Shown here: positions 1 to 10,616 of the stretch, in pieces
How positions within the stretch are numbered: position 1 is the stretch's first letter
Layout: the number at the start of each line of letters is the position of its first letter
Assembly (NCBI GenBank): GCA_947561585.1
Contig: CANNZV010000948.1
Span: 62,001 to 126,000 of the forward strand
Source of the DNA: Caprella mutica
Lineage: Eukaryota; Arthropoda; Malacostraca; Amphipoda; Caprellidae
Direction: 5' to 3'
Length of the DNA stretch: 64,000 nt
The notes under the pieces: generated by a model
Seen by the model: the letters and a program-made list of their open reading frames with translations, nothing else
What the model was told of the DNA's origin: nothing
The model's database searches: none
Program-made: the position numbers and the translations under genes

Positions 1-1
1 C

Positions 2-888
2 AGAGTAGATTCTAATAAGACCCAACTTTTCAAGTACCTGTCATATGCTTTACTGGACTCATTTGACATGGAAGACAAACAACTTGTTATCACTGATGAA
101 AATAATGTCATAAGCAATCTTCCCCTATTAGATCAGTCTTCTTTTTCGCCATGTTCCCACGAGGAAGCCGATGCAAGAATGTTACTTCATGCATTTCATG
201 CTGCTCGCCATGGTCACCAAAGAATAATGATTAGAACTCTGGATACAGATGTTGTTGTATTGGCTATCTCTATTGTATACAATTTGCCGTTGGACAGTGA
301 ATTATGGATCTCATTTGGATCTGGGAATGGGTACAGATACTTGGCAGCTCATGAGATTGCGAAAGAATTAGGGCCAGAAAGAACACAATCACTTCCTATA
401 TTCCTTTCCTTTACAGGATGTGACACTGTTTCAAGTTTTTCAGGTCACGGGGAAAAGTCAGCCTGGGCTGTTTGGAACGTAATGCCTGAGTTGACAGATG
501 CTCTTCTTACGTTATCCATCAAACCAATTGACATAACAGAAGAGCACCATAACATTATTGAGATATTTTCCATATTCCTATATGACAGAACTAGCAATTG
601 CACAAGCATAAACACTGCTCGCAAAAAACTGTTCTCCTAGAAGAACAATGTGGAACTAATTCCTCCAACCAAGGATGCTCTGGAAGAGCATGTGAAGAGG
701 CTGCCTACCCGGGAGAACAGGTTTGGGATCGAACTTTAATCCCAGTACCAGAACTGCCGCCAGCAACCAGTTGGGGATGGAATAAGAATGTTGGAGTGTA
801 TGAACCAAAGTGTATGAATGTTGAAGTGTATGACAAAATTACCACAAGCCTCACACACTTGTCGCGAGCATCTTTCATGCAAATGTAA
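2..888 (+). pseudogene. Broken transposon-associated gene, HEEADTR / FTGCDT family, 5' end outside window
   Basis: The frame is open from base 2, so the true start lies upstream; the first Met in view is at 68. Visible blocks in order are HEEADARMLLHA, RTLDTDVVVLA, FGSGNGYRYLAAHEIAKELG and FTGCDTVSSFSGHGEKSAW. These match a family of uncharacterised proteins that is abundant and multicopy in hemipteran, cnidarian and other invertebrate genomes and is usually regarded as transposon-borne. An in-frame TAG at 638-640 interrupts it. The same frame then continues with IPPTKDALEEHVKR, after which homology jumps to the +1 frame near 700 (AAYPGEQVWDRTLIPVPELP, then SWGW) and ends at 888. One stop plus one frameshift make it a pseudogene. 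The conserved acidic residues resemble a PIN/FEN-like nuclease, but that is inference. An AATAAA at 994-999 lies about 100 bp downstream. No known biochemical activity can be assigned. Confidence 0.75.
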
Positions 889-889
889 A

Positions 890-1690
890 ATAAGTTGCAT
901 GTAAAATAAGTTGCAGCAATTATAAGTTCATAATTGCTGCACTTGAATGTACTGCTCTTTGCGAGTGTGAAGGAGAGTGTTGACAGAATATTTAATAAAG
1001 GAAATGCTCTATTTGTAAACACCTGATTGATATCCAATAATAACAACGTATGATATTTCAGGAAATTTACCTAATTTTGTTCTTAATTTTATATGTGTTT
1101 TTCACATTCTTTGGTATCTTGAGCATGATGATGAAATATATGTTTTTTAAAATTTGAAATGGGCTTCACTTCAAGAACAAAATATGAAATCATTTCAGGA
1201 TAATTTTTAATTACAAATATACTTTAAGAGAATTGTGTTGAGAGCATCACTGTAGCATTTTCGTAACCATTTTGTAAAATGACTGCCACGGTTCTTATGG
1301 ATTAAAATTAAGATGGCCGTATATCCAAATTTGATCAAAATGTATTTATGTACAAGTGTGCCAAATTTGGTGCTTTTATCACAAAATGCACAATAGTTTA
1401 TCTATGCAGCTGCACTAAATATACATTCTCTACATTTGTATCTGATTTAAATATCTATAATAACACACTGAGAAGTATATAACAGATACAAAAAAATCGT
1501 AATTTGAACATGAAGTAATGATGTCAGTAGTATGTGGCTCGGTTAAGAAAGATTAGTTTATATTAGCTAAATTTGTTAAATTATATAATGAATAATGAAA
1601 ATTCTCAAATAATACTGACACAAAAAAATGACATTTAAAGTTTATATATTATGTAAAAAAAGTACACATGCAGTTAAAAGAATATTTTTT
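890..1690. other. AT-rich spacer, no gene seen
   Basis: Apart from the AATAAA at 994-999 that could serve the broken gene upstream, I see no coding or RNA signal here. It leads directly into a tandem repeat. Confidence 0.5.
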
Positions 1691-2018
1691 GCGCTAATTA
1701 TATTTCTCTAATTAAATTTGCGCTAATTATTTTGCTTTAATTATATTCGCGCTAATTATTTTGCTCTAATTAAGTTTTGCGCTAATTATTTAAAGTGTCA
1801 ACATGCAAATATTTACCCTATTACCTTTATTTCTCACAATGACAAAGTAATGACGTCACTGTGGGCGGTCGCTGTCGAGACAGGTGGGCGGAGCGTATTT
1901 TTTGCGCTAATTATTTTGCTCTAATTATGCTTGCGCTATTTATTTTGCTCTAATTATACTTGCGCTAATTATATTGCTCTAATTATACTTGCGTTTTTTC
2001 TTTTTGCGCTAATTATTG
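1691..2018. repeat. Tandem repeat, about 25 bp, unit GCGCTAATTATTTTGCTC
   Basis: Two blocks (about 1691-1791 and 1903-2018) alternate GCGCTAATTA with TTTGCTCTAATTA. They are split by about 110 bp of non-repeat DNA that includes a GC-richer patch, GTGGGCGG...GGTGGGCGG, at 1861-1893. The AT-rich DNA that follows, to about 2440, contains degenerate TCTAATTA echoes but no unit with clear phase. Confidence 0.75.
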
Positions 2019-2446
2019 TATTGTTAATTAATTTATCGGAAATTGTGAGTTTTCTAATTAATTTATTCGTAGATATTTTATCACAAATTACTGGATTTTA
2101 ACTGTTTTCGTATTAAATTGTTGCAAAATATTTTTTCCTGATTAACTTTATTGAAATTATATTACTCCATTTTATGTGTTTTATAAATATTTTACGGCAT
2201 TTTATTTTTTTCTAATTAATGTGTTTTCTAGTTTTTTTATTGCATAATATTTGTTTCTAATTATTTCATTTCAAATTATTTTACTTAATTTTAGAATGTT
2301 TTGAATTATTAGTTTTGTAATTATTTTATCAGAATTTATTATATTGCATTATATTTTTTCTAATTAATGAGTTTCTAAATTTACGATTTTCATATTGGTT
2401 TACCTGATTTTATTCTATTACAAATTGATGTCACCCTTATTAACTA

Positions 2447-3197
2447 CCTAATTAACTATAACTGTTAATTAATCTTACCTATAGTTACCTACTGGTGGTA
2501 TCACTACCTTATACCTATCCAGTTACCTACTAGTGTTTATTAATAACTACCTAGTAACCTACAAGTGATAACCACCTATCTAGTACCTACTGGTGGTTAT
2601 CACTACTTACCTAGTTACCTATTACGTAGTATTTATCAGTACCTACTGGTGGTTATCACTACTTACCTAGTTACCTATTACGTAGTATTTATCAGTACCT
2701 ACTAAGTTACTTACATCACTGTTTGTCAATACCTACCTAGTTACCTACTGGTGTCTATCAATGCCTACCTAGTTGCCTACAACTGCTTATCAATACTTAA
2801 TTAGTTACATTCTTGTGTTTAACAATGCCTACCTAGTTGCCTACAACTGTTTATGAATACCAATTTAGGTCCTAGTTACCTACTAGTATTCATCAGTACC
2901 TAACTAGTTACCTACTAGTGCTCATCAATACCTACCTTGTCACCTACTAGTGTTCATCAATACCTACCTAGTTACCTTAAACTGTTTGTCAATACCTACC
3001 TAGTTATCTACTAGTGTTTATCAATGCTTACCTAGTTACCTATGACTGTTTGCCAATACCTACCAGTGTTTATCAACACTTACCTACCTAGTATACCTAC
3101 TAGGTAGTGTTCATCAATTCGTACCTACTTACCTACCACCTAGTGTTATTCATCAATGCCTACCTAGATGCCTACATCTTTTTATGAATACCTACCT
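2447..3197. repeat. Degenerate CTACCTAGTTACCTACTAGTG repeat field
   Basis: About 750 bp of repeats alternate ACCTACCTAGTTACCTACT with TAGTGTTTATCAATAC, with a drifting period near 32 bp. A 56-bp stretch beginning at 2585 is repeated exactly at 2641, a recent local duplication within an otherwise old array. No coding potential. Confidence 0.75.
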
Positions 3198-3249
3198 AGT
3201 TTTGATACGTAAATAAAGCTTGAGATAGATATCCTTTTTGGTATAACTT

Positions 3250-3897
3250 TTTCCCGCGTAAAACAGACGAGGGACAGAGAGGGACAGAGAGGGACATCCC
3301 GCGTGGGACAGAGAAGGATATCCCGCGTGGGACAGAGAGGGACATCACACGTGGGACAGACGTGGGACAGAGAGGGACATCCCGCGTGGGGTAGATAGGG
3401 ACATCCCGTGTGAGACAGACGTGGGACAGAGAGGGACATCTCGCGTACATTTTCCCGCGTAAAACGCAGACAAAAGACAGAGAGGGACATCCCGCGTGGG
3501 ACAGACGTGGGATGGAGAGGGACATCCCGCGTGGGACAGAGAGGGACATCCCACGTGGGACAGACGTGGGACAGAGAGGGACATCTCGAGTTGGACAGAG
3601 AGGGACATCCCGCGTACTTTTTATTGCGTAAAACAGACGAGGGACAGAGAGAGACATCCCACGTGGGACAGAGAGGGACATCCTTCGTGTGACAGAGAGG
3701 GACATCCCACGTGGGACAGACGTGGGACAGAGAGGGACATCCCGCGTGGGACAGAGAGGGACATCCCGTGTGGGAAAGACCTGGGATGTGAGTGGGATTT
3801 AAGACGTGGGAACAGACGAAGGACATCCTGCTTGTGTAAGACGTGGGACGTGAGTGGGATTTCAGACCTCTCTGTCCCTCGCTAGCGAGGGATGTCA
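3250..3897. repeat. 24-bp GC-rich minisatellite with an 11-bp variant insert
   Basis: The core unit GGGACAGAGAGGGACATCCC + GCGT is 24 bp; some units add an 11-bp GGGACAGACGT. A landmark reading CGCGTAAAACAGACGAGGG or a close variant recurs near 3256, 3457 and 3625, giving a higher-order spacing of roughly 170-200 bp. Because 24 is a multiple of 3, long stop-free frames exist on both strands (for example MSLSVPRG repeated on the minus strand); these are by-products of the repeat. The array ends in a perfect 16-bp palindrome, CCCTCGCTAGCGAGGG (3876-3891). Confidence 0.85.
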
Positions 3898-3904
3898 TAC
3901 CCAG

Positions 3905-4691
3905 ATATGGTTATCTGGGTATGTTTAAGATTTAGTTGAAACACATTACATATCAACTTTATTTTGTAATACTTTCAATAGATATTATTAAACAGTTTCA
4001 GAATGTTTCAGCTTTGAAATAATTTCTGTTTTTTATTAAAATATATCGATAATAATTAAACATTTTATTTCTGTAACTACGTGTCAAATTTATTTTTTAA
4101 TTCCACCTTTTACCGTTGCTAATTTATATTGAAATATATATACTGGTACTTTTAAAAACTTGGGTGATAGATAATATATATTAAATAATATTTATGTTAT
4201 ATATCCTCCATTTCAGTTTCTACATATATATGTTTAAAGAAGAATCGAACGGAATCTGAATTGTTGGTCACTGAGCTGTGTATCTTTATTGTTGAATTTA
4301 CACTATTTAAATTTTATTATAAATTTATTTGATTCATATTTTATAGATCGTTTACTCTGTCTAATATTTCGTATGTTCACCATAAAAATAATGTTACCAT
4401 CAAATTAAGTTCTCCTTAGCTTATCTCGTAGTTCTTGACTTGACATAACATGTTATTATAATTTTTAACTAATGAAATGTTGTTCGGTTACCACCAAAAC
4501 ACATTTTTCCTTAATTCATTTTCTATTAAATGTTATACCTTCTGTAAATGGTATCCATTATTATGCGGTGGAATCTGCCGTGGTGGAATTATGCGGCGGT
4601 GGAATATTCCGTGGTGGAACTTACCGGCGGTGGAACTTTCTGGTGGAACTTTCCGTGTTGGAATTTTCCGCGGGGTAATTTACCTAGAACC
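3905..4691 (+). mobile_element. Right half of foldback element, TTCCACC type (copy A)
   Basis: This is homologous to 45030-45786 and 45860-46236 over several hundred bases of AT-rich interior. It ends in a GC-richer array of GCGGTGGAATATTCCGCGG-like units (about 4560-4675) and the 15-bp terminus AATTTACCTAGAACC (4677-4691). The left half and left terminus are absent; the 24-bp minisatellite abuts instead. No ORF of interest: the short frames across the array read repeated GGI/GGT peptides. Confidence 0.7.
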
Positions 4692-4742
4692 GATTTGTCA
4701 ACATAGTGCCCACATGGGCCCCATTAACTTGTGTTGCTTGGT
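4692..4742 (-). mobile_element. Fragment of CCCAAGCAACC-type MITE, left end
   Basis: Reverse-complemented, this 51-bp segment matches the left ends at 30098 and 37447 (CAAGTTAATGGGGCCCATGT and on to GACAAATC). It abuts the foldback right terminus at 4691, consistent with the foldback element having inserted into a MITE copy. Confidence 0.6.
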
Positions 4743-4901
4743 ATTTCCTTTTGTTTTTTTCATGATTGACAGTACTAGTAATCCCTTCATAGAACATATA
4801 TTTTATTTCAGAATCTATACTTAATAATAATATCTTATCAGAAGATGGTGTTATAAAATGAAATAGAAATGAAGAAAAAAAAATAAACTATTGAATTCAA
4901 A

Positions 4902-5133
4902 TCATAAAATAATTGAGACCATAACAAAAATGATAAATTGATTGGTGGTGATGGGTTTAAGTAAAGGTAGGAGAAATTTAGCAATTTTGTATCCCGAAGT
5001 TCCTATAGCCGAAAGAATAGGTCGCAGTGGTGCCCCAATTTTATGTACTTTTGGTAATCCATAAAGAACTCCTGGTTTTGTTGACCCAGAACAGTTCAAA
5101 TTATCATATTGTTCATCGTTTATTGATTACTTG
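4902..5133 (-). pseudogene. Penelope-like element reverse transcriptase fragment
   Basis: The minus-strand frame reads INDEQYDNLNCSGS, then KPGVLYGLPKVHK, PLRPILSAIG and KIAKFLLPLLKPITTNQF. The string LYGLPK(V/I)HK followed by LRPI.SAIG and (L/I)AKFL is characteristic of the reverse-transcriptase domain of Penelope-like retroelements, in the fingers/palm region upstream of the catalytic YxDD. Only about 65 codons survive. After NQF the expected family continuation is replaced by unrelated sequence, and a stop lies just upstream at the 5' side, so the piece is truncated at both ends and not functional. Part of it is duplicated in inverted orientation next door. A LINE fragment is unlikely because the GLPK.HK block is not a LINE signature. 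Confidence 0.8.
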
Positions 5134-5212
5134 AACAAAGATTTCTTGAACAAAATTGGGGCACCACTGCGACCTATTCTTTCGGCTATAGGAACTTCGG
5201 GATACAAAATTG
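4982..5212. repeat. Perfect 61-bp inverted repeat in the Penelope-like fragment
   Basis: Arm 4982-5042 is the exact reverse complement of 5152-5212, separated by 109 bp. The right arm encodes the same KIGAPLRPILSAIGTSGYKI peptide on the plus strand that the left arm encodes on the minus strand. Perfect identity implies a recent event or gene conversion. Confidence 0.9.
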
Positions 5213-5912
5213 AAAAAAAATGATAAATTAACATTATAACAATAATATGTAATTCTTCTTTTCTATTAATGATTAAATCAAGAAACGAATTTTTCAATGA
5301 CTAAATTACGTGAATTAGTTTATGTAAAATTAAATAACTTGAATTAAATTACGTAATAAATTGCGTGAACCAATATTACCATTTCTCAAACTTTATCTTC
5401 CGTCCGAGTCTTTTTCACATGCAGCTTATAGAAGAGAAGAAGATTTTCACCGCAAATGATACCAAAGCAAAAAGATAAAAACAGCCAAATATTCATGAAC
5501 GGAATAATTAACAGGAAATATTACACCGTTCCTTATTACAGTTTTTCATGCAGCGAAAAAGATATTGTCAACGCATCTACAACAAAATTGGCTCTATTGA
5601 GTTATTGTATAGAACTATATCATGGCATTGGCTATATCAAGTTATAACTATTTTACTAGCTATAATAATATATCAACAACCATATTGACAAGAAATATCT
5701 AGTCAAACTGACGATATAAAGCTATAATTCTATCTACAAAAACATTGGTTGTATTTTTTAGCTATTTCATATAACAATATAACATAATAATGACACTATA
5801 TTAAGTCATATATACCAACAAGTTATTCGCACCAACATCGTTGCACAAAATCAATATTTTCTTCATACATGTATTGTAAGTGTATTAACCTTTCAAACAA
5901 TCCCTCATTGCA
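5213..5912. other. AT-rich spacer, no gene seen
   Basis: A 63-codon open frame at 5456-5647 shows no recognisable motif and sits in sequence with repeated TATA/CATAT tracts. I do not call it a gene. Confidence 0.45.
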
Positions 5913-5916
5913 TACA

Positions 5917-6130
5917 CCCCTGCAAACATTTCCACATGGCATGCACATGGATGACATGTGGTTGGATATGGTTATAATATGGCAATACGTTTTTAAGATG
6001 TATCATCCACATTGAAACAACCTAAACACTAAAATAACAGATGTCAACCATGTGTAAATTACCACATCAAAACCACATGTCAATGACCATATCAATAACA
6101 GAAGTTAACCCAGCTAACATGCAAATTGAA
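5917..6130 (+). mobile_element. Left end of a TIR element, CCTGCAAACATTTCCACATG
   Basis: The terminal sequence at 5917-5938 recurs in inverted orientation at 13744-13764, next to another satellite. Subterminal CCACATG/CATGTGG copies follow (to about 6085), as they do at 13620-13750. The element then runs into the 50-bp satellite. No transposase seen. Confidence 0.5.
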
Positions 6131-6189
6131 CACGCCGTGGGATTGAGAGGGATATCCCTCGCTAACGGGGGGACGAGGGATTAACTACG

Positions 6190-7413
6190 TCGAAGAGACG
6201 TCATATCTTCAGACGTCAATCAATGAGACGGATAATTCCGTCTTTTAAACGTGCATCTGCCCTCCGTGGTAAATTCAACGTCGTCATACGTCAAAATTCA
6301 TTACGTCATTACAACGTAGATCACCAGGACGTTGTCCTCCGTCTAAAATCCTCCGTCAATCCACCGTACGATATCAGACGCCGTCCAACGTCTGAAATCC
6401 CTCGTCATTTCCTCCGTCAGATATCAGACGTCGCCCAACGTCTGAAATCCCTCGTCATATCCTCCGTCATATATGAGACGTCACCCAACGTCTGAAATCC
6501 CTCGTCATATCCCCCGTCAGATATGAGACGTCGCCCAACGTCTGAAATCCCTCGTAATATCCCTCGTCAGATATGAGACGTCGTCCAACGTCTGAAATCC
6601 CTCGTCATATCCCCCGTCAAATATTAGACGTTACCCAACGTCTGAAATCCCACGTCATATCCCCCGTCAGATATGAGAAGTCGTCTCACGTTTGAAATCC
6701 CTCGTCATATCCCTCGTCGGATATGAGACGTCGCCCAACGTCTGACATCTCACGTCATATCCCCCGTCAAATATCAGACGTCACCCAACGTCTGAAATCC
6801 CTCGTCATATCCCCTGTCAGATATCAGACGTCGCCCAACGTCTGAAATCCCTCGTCATATCCTCGTCAGATATCAGACGTCTTCTAACGTCTGAAATCCC
6901 TCGTCATATACCCCGTCAAAATATAGACGTGACCCAACGTCTGAAATCCCTCGTCATATCCCCCGTCAGATATTAGACGTCGCCCAACGTCTGAAATCCG
7001 TCGTCATATCCCCCGTCAGATATGAGACGTCGTCCAACGTCTGAAATCCCTCGTCATATCCCCCGTCAAATATTAGACGTTACCCAACGTCTGAAATCCC
7101 ACGTCATATCCCCCGTCAGATATGAGAAGTCGTCTAACGTTTGAAATCCCTCGTCATATCCCCCGTCAAATATCAGACGTCACCCAACGTCTGGAACCAC
7201 TCGTCATATCCCCCGTCAAATATCAGACGTCGCCCAACGTCTGAAATCCCTCGTCATATCCCCCGTCAGATATTGGACGTCGCCCAACGTCTGAAATCCC
7301 TCGTCATATCCCCCGTCAGATATGAGACCTCGCCCATCGTCTGAAATCCCTCGTCATATCCCTCGTCAGATATGAGACGTCGTCCAACGTCTGAAATCCC
7401 TCGTCATATCCCT
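6190..7413. repeat. 50-bp satellite, about 21 regular units
   Basis: The consensus unit has CCAACGTCTGAAATCCCTCG, then TCATATCCCCCGTCAGATAT, then GAGACGTCGC. Units become regular from about 6366; 6190-6365 holds degenerate ones. A run of three variant units near 6570-6715 (GTCGTCCAACG, then ATTAGACGTTACCC, then GAGAAGTCGTCT) recurs at about 7020-7160, giving a higher-order period near 449 bp (nine monomers). Open frames inside (for example 6223-6495, 7141-7344) are satellite translations. Confidence 0.9.
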
Positions 7414-7450
7414 GAACTAAATTAGGTATTTTCAAAACCTAATTATGGCT

Positions 7451-7539
7451 TATGACCTAGGGGGGCTCATGACCGGGGGGGCTCGTGACCGGGGGGGCTC
7501 ATGACCGGGGGGGCTCTTGACCGGGGGGGCTCTTGACCG
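7451..7539 (+). repeat. 16-bp G-run repeat (GGGGGGGCTCATGACC), about five units
   Basis: Runs of six or seven G separated by about nine bases recur five times, followed at once by ACCCCCTACC. This is the most G-rich stretch of an otherwise AT-rich window and fits a G-quadruplex-forming pattern on the plus strand. Confidence 0.85.
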
Positions 7540-7680
7540 TACCCCCTACCCACCTACCTACGCAGACTACCTACCGTCCTTCGCAGACTGCACAACTTCC
7601 TAAGTAGACTACATAACTACCTACCTGTCTACCTACCTACACAGACTGCCTACCTACCTAAGCAAACTACGTAGCTACAT
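7540..7680. repeat. Degenerate CTACCTAC / CAGACTACC repeat
   Basis: Short tetranucleotide-like repeats CTAC(CTAC)n are interspersed with GCAGACTAC. They resemble the CTACCTAGTTACC field at 2447-3197 in composition. Confidence 0.6.
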
Positions 7681-7707
7681 ATATACTTAATGTAAATAGG
7701 TAATGGG

Positions 7708-7854
7708 GTAAGTCCCGAGTTATTGGACGGCTTCATATTTTCGATCATTAGGAAAAAGTATACCTACCTATGATAATTAATTTTTTTAACTATAATTATA
7801 AACTAAACTCTATGATCGAAAATGCGGAACAGTTCAGTAACTTGAAACTTACAG
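7708..7854. mobile_element. Short MITE, CCGAGTTATTGGAC...TTTTCGATCAT TIR (copy 1)
   Basis: Left arm 7709-7748 (GTAAGTCCCGAGTTATTGGA... ending TTTTCGATCAT) is the imperfect reverse complement of about 7813-7853. Relatives lie at 11952-12133 and 31418-31567. About 147 bp, non-coding. Confidence 0.65.
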
Positions 7855-8022
7855 TTTGAGCGAAAGCTACTCTATTCATTGTTAATTATGTTTTAAAGAA
7901 TTTTATGATGGTATTAAAATCTATATAAGAAAGAATAGCTCTAGCTCAGGGTTTCCCAAAGTGGTCTGCTGTGAATCTATGAACCAGAGGTACGTTCGTG
8001 ACATTTTCGACTATCTTCAGTA

Positions 8023-8649
8023 CAGTCTAACTCCTCTATAGTGAACTAACACTAGTTCACTATAGCAAGTTAGTTCATAATACATGTCAAGAGATGCATA
8101 GAAACTGAAGATTATTCTATGGCACAATACACAAAATATGTTAACAATAGTCTTAAAAATTCAAGTATTTCACTTTTACTCAAATCATATAAAGGGGTTA
8201 ATAATGAGACAGACTCGAATTTTTATAATTTAGTAGAAGCTGTAATTTTACGAGAGTTGTTAAAAATGTACACCATTTTCTAGTTTTTCTTGTAATTTTG
8301 AAGCATTTCTCCTTTCTTTAATATCTATTCGAATTCATCAGGTACGTGTCGAGGAATTTACTATTTTTTAAAATAAATGTTCTGTAATAAAAAATAATAA
8401 CATCATTATACATGCTGTTTTTTTTTTAATATTATTTCAGGACTCTACTTCACTAGAACTGACTAAAATAAACTAAAACTACTTCGTTGTGCAGAGCTTA
8501 CTTCTTAGAAATATATATGAAAAACTATAACAGATATTTTTTTGCAGACTAAATGAAACATGTTCATTATACGTTGTAGTTCACTATACAGAGTTCTATT
8601 ATATAGGATAGTTCACTATACTGAAGTTCATTATAGAGGAGTTCTACTG
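8023..8649. mobile_element. pogo/Tigger-like MITE with TA target duplication (copy 1)
   Basis: The ends are CAGTCTAACTCCTCTATAGT and GAGGAGTTCTACTG, flanked on both sides by TA. Further subterminal TAGTGAACTA / AGTTCACTATA motifs repeat near each end. A CAGT(A/C)... TIR with TA duplication is the pogo/Tigger branch of Tc1-mariner. The 627 bp hold no transposase frame. A second copy at 59270-61095 is interrupted by other insertions. Confidence 0.75.
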
Positions 8650-8766
8650 TAGTTATTTTGTTTCCTTTTATTATAAAAGTGGCGTTTCGCTGTAGTTTAT
8701 TTAATTTAAGAAGAAAAGAATGATATGGAGGTTACTTCATATAGAATTATAGATTTGAAAAAATTA

Positions 8767-9356
8767 AAGGTCCTCTCCAGACTCCGAGAAAAAAAAAGAG
8801 TTTATAACATAATATTATACATAGAACTAAGGTCTAGGATCATTATTCTGCAAACCGCATACAATTCGGTTCAGTAAATATTTTAAAATTTGTTTTTAAA
8901 GTTTTTAATACTCTGTGAGCAACAATTGAGCGAATCACTAATCTGATGCTCAAGAAGAAGATTGTACACTCTTTATTTTGATTACAATATTTGAATATTA
9001 TAAACAAACCACGAATTTTCGTTCTTTATTTTAGATATTAATTGTTTCCTAAAGTATATAAACGTTTCTAGTTCATTCAATTTTATACCTTTACACGAAT
9101 ATTAAATGATTTTTTAGTAAACTGTATACCTAGTTGACAATCAAAACGAAAGGTGTACATTCTTTTTCTTCAGGCTGAAAATGTCTTAAATTAGTTAGTC
9201 GGAAGTAAAATAGGTTTTGTAGAGATTTGATTATAAAAATCTTTAAAAGCATAAATTGAAAATATGCTACCAAATTCGTTGCGGTTTGCAGCAAAATGAT
9301 AAGAAACATTAGCCTCGTTGTTAAGGCAATAAAAATATTTGCTTGGAGGGGACCTT
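8767..9356. mobile_element. TIR element AAGGTCC(T/C)CTCCA, TA flanked
   Basis: The ends AAGGTCCTCTCCAGAC and GCTTGGAGGGGACCTT are imperfect inverted repeats flanked by TA. Inside, TGCAAACCGCATACAATTCG (about 8854) pairs with CGTTGCGGTTTGCA (about 9280), extending the inverted structure. No coding frame. Class beyond TA-inserting DNA element is unknown. Confidence 0.55.
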
Positions 9357-9357
9357 T

Positions 9358-10616
9358 ATCATAGTATATTATATTTATCTTTAAATCAATATTTATGAAA
9401 TGTTAGCAAAGAACATAGAGTACAGAACAACTGAGACTATTATAAAATAGAGGTTTTAAATCGTATTGTCAGAGTGTGAACACTGTTATATATATACAGG
9501 GTTGCAGAAATAGAAATTGCATATGTTTCTTTGAATTGTGATAATTTGTCAGTTTATTGCGGGTTGATATTCTTGTCCTTATGTATTTACCATACTAGGA
9601 ACTCGTACTCTTTGTCAGTTCTGAAAATCTCTATTAAAAAATATCCTAGTCTTTTCAAAAAAAAATCCCATTTAAATTCCATTTGCTACTACTTATTTAT
9701 ATGAATGGGCATTCTCGACTCTTAATTGTTATCATGAAAACCAAACAATGCAAGAGGTCTGATGTTTAACACGACATGCAACTCGTTCTTCCTATAACTC
9801 CTCCTCAAATCGAATCTTTAACTCCTAAGAAACAAAACCATATTTCAGACTAGTGTATGTTAGCGTTCATCTTCATTAAAATTATTAATAATATGTCATC
9901 CTTCCATTTATTTTATTTTACAATATATAATTAGTAGCGTAGACACCCCTCTTCAATGCATTTTCTATGCCGAGTTTTCCCTGAGTTTCTATGATAAACA
10001 CTATCATCATATTAATATACTATTTTATTTTGTAATTAAATGAATAATTTATTATTTATATATATATTTTTTTCTATACGATGTGCAATAACTAGTGCTC
10101 TAGTTACAAGAAGGATCTGAATTATTTAAAATTTTGTTGTGTGTCCGATATTAAAATATAATTTCAAATGTTACAACTTTTTATTGGGGGAGAACCGGGA
10201 GTATTCGGACAACCATTCGGATGGTTTGGACAACTCGTTTAAACATGTTTCTAATTGTTGGAACTACCATTTATTGCAACTGAATGTGTGCGACGTGTTA
10301 ACAGTCAGCTATTTAAAAGATCCAGTGCGGAGATGTTTTTCGCTCCCGAGGTTCAATTTACTATCGTTATTAGAATTCTTAAATTAGTAAGGATTGCCGT
10401 GAATACATACTAAAAGTGTTTTGATTGGTCTATCAGCAGAGTATTGCCATATAAAATTATTGAAAGGTGAAAGGGACGTTATATCAATGTAAATTGGTCT
10501 CAGACTTGGATTTAGACGACTACAATTGATTTAATTTAGGTTTACTACAAATAATAGTGTCAAATCCGTTATCTTCTAATATATATGTCAAAATACATGT
10601 TTAAATATTTAATTTA
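9358..10616. other. AT-rich spacer, no gene called
   Basis: An 82-codon frame at 10139-10387 covers a somewhat GC-richer segment (GGAGAACCGGGAGTATTCGG) of the kind seen in DNA-transposon interiors, but no family was recognised. The rest is AT-rich with no signal. Confidence 0.4.

Noticed and set aside
3182..3898. Long frames on both strands (up to 238 codons) in the 24-bp repeat
   Set aside because: The period is a multiple of three, so stop-free frames arise automatically; peptides are pure repeats and no gene signals accompany them.
6190..7413. CRISPR-like regular repeats
   Set aside because: Units are contiguous 50-mers with no unique spacers, and the surroundings are eukaryotic transposon DNA.
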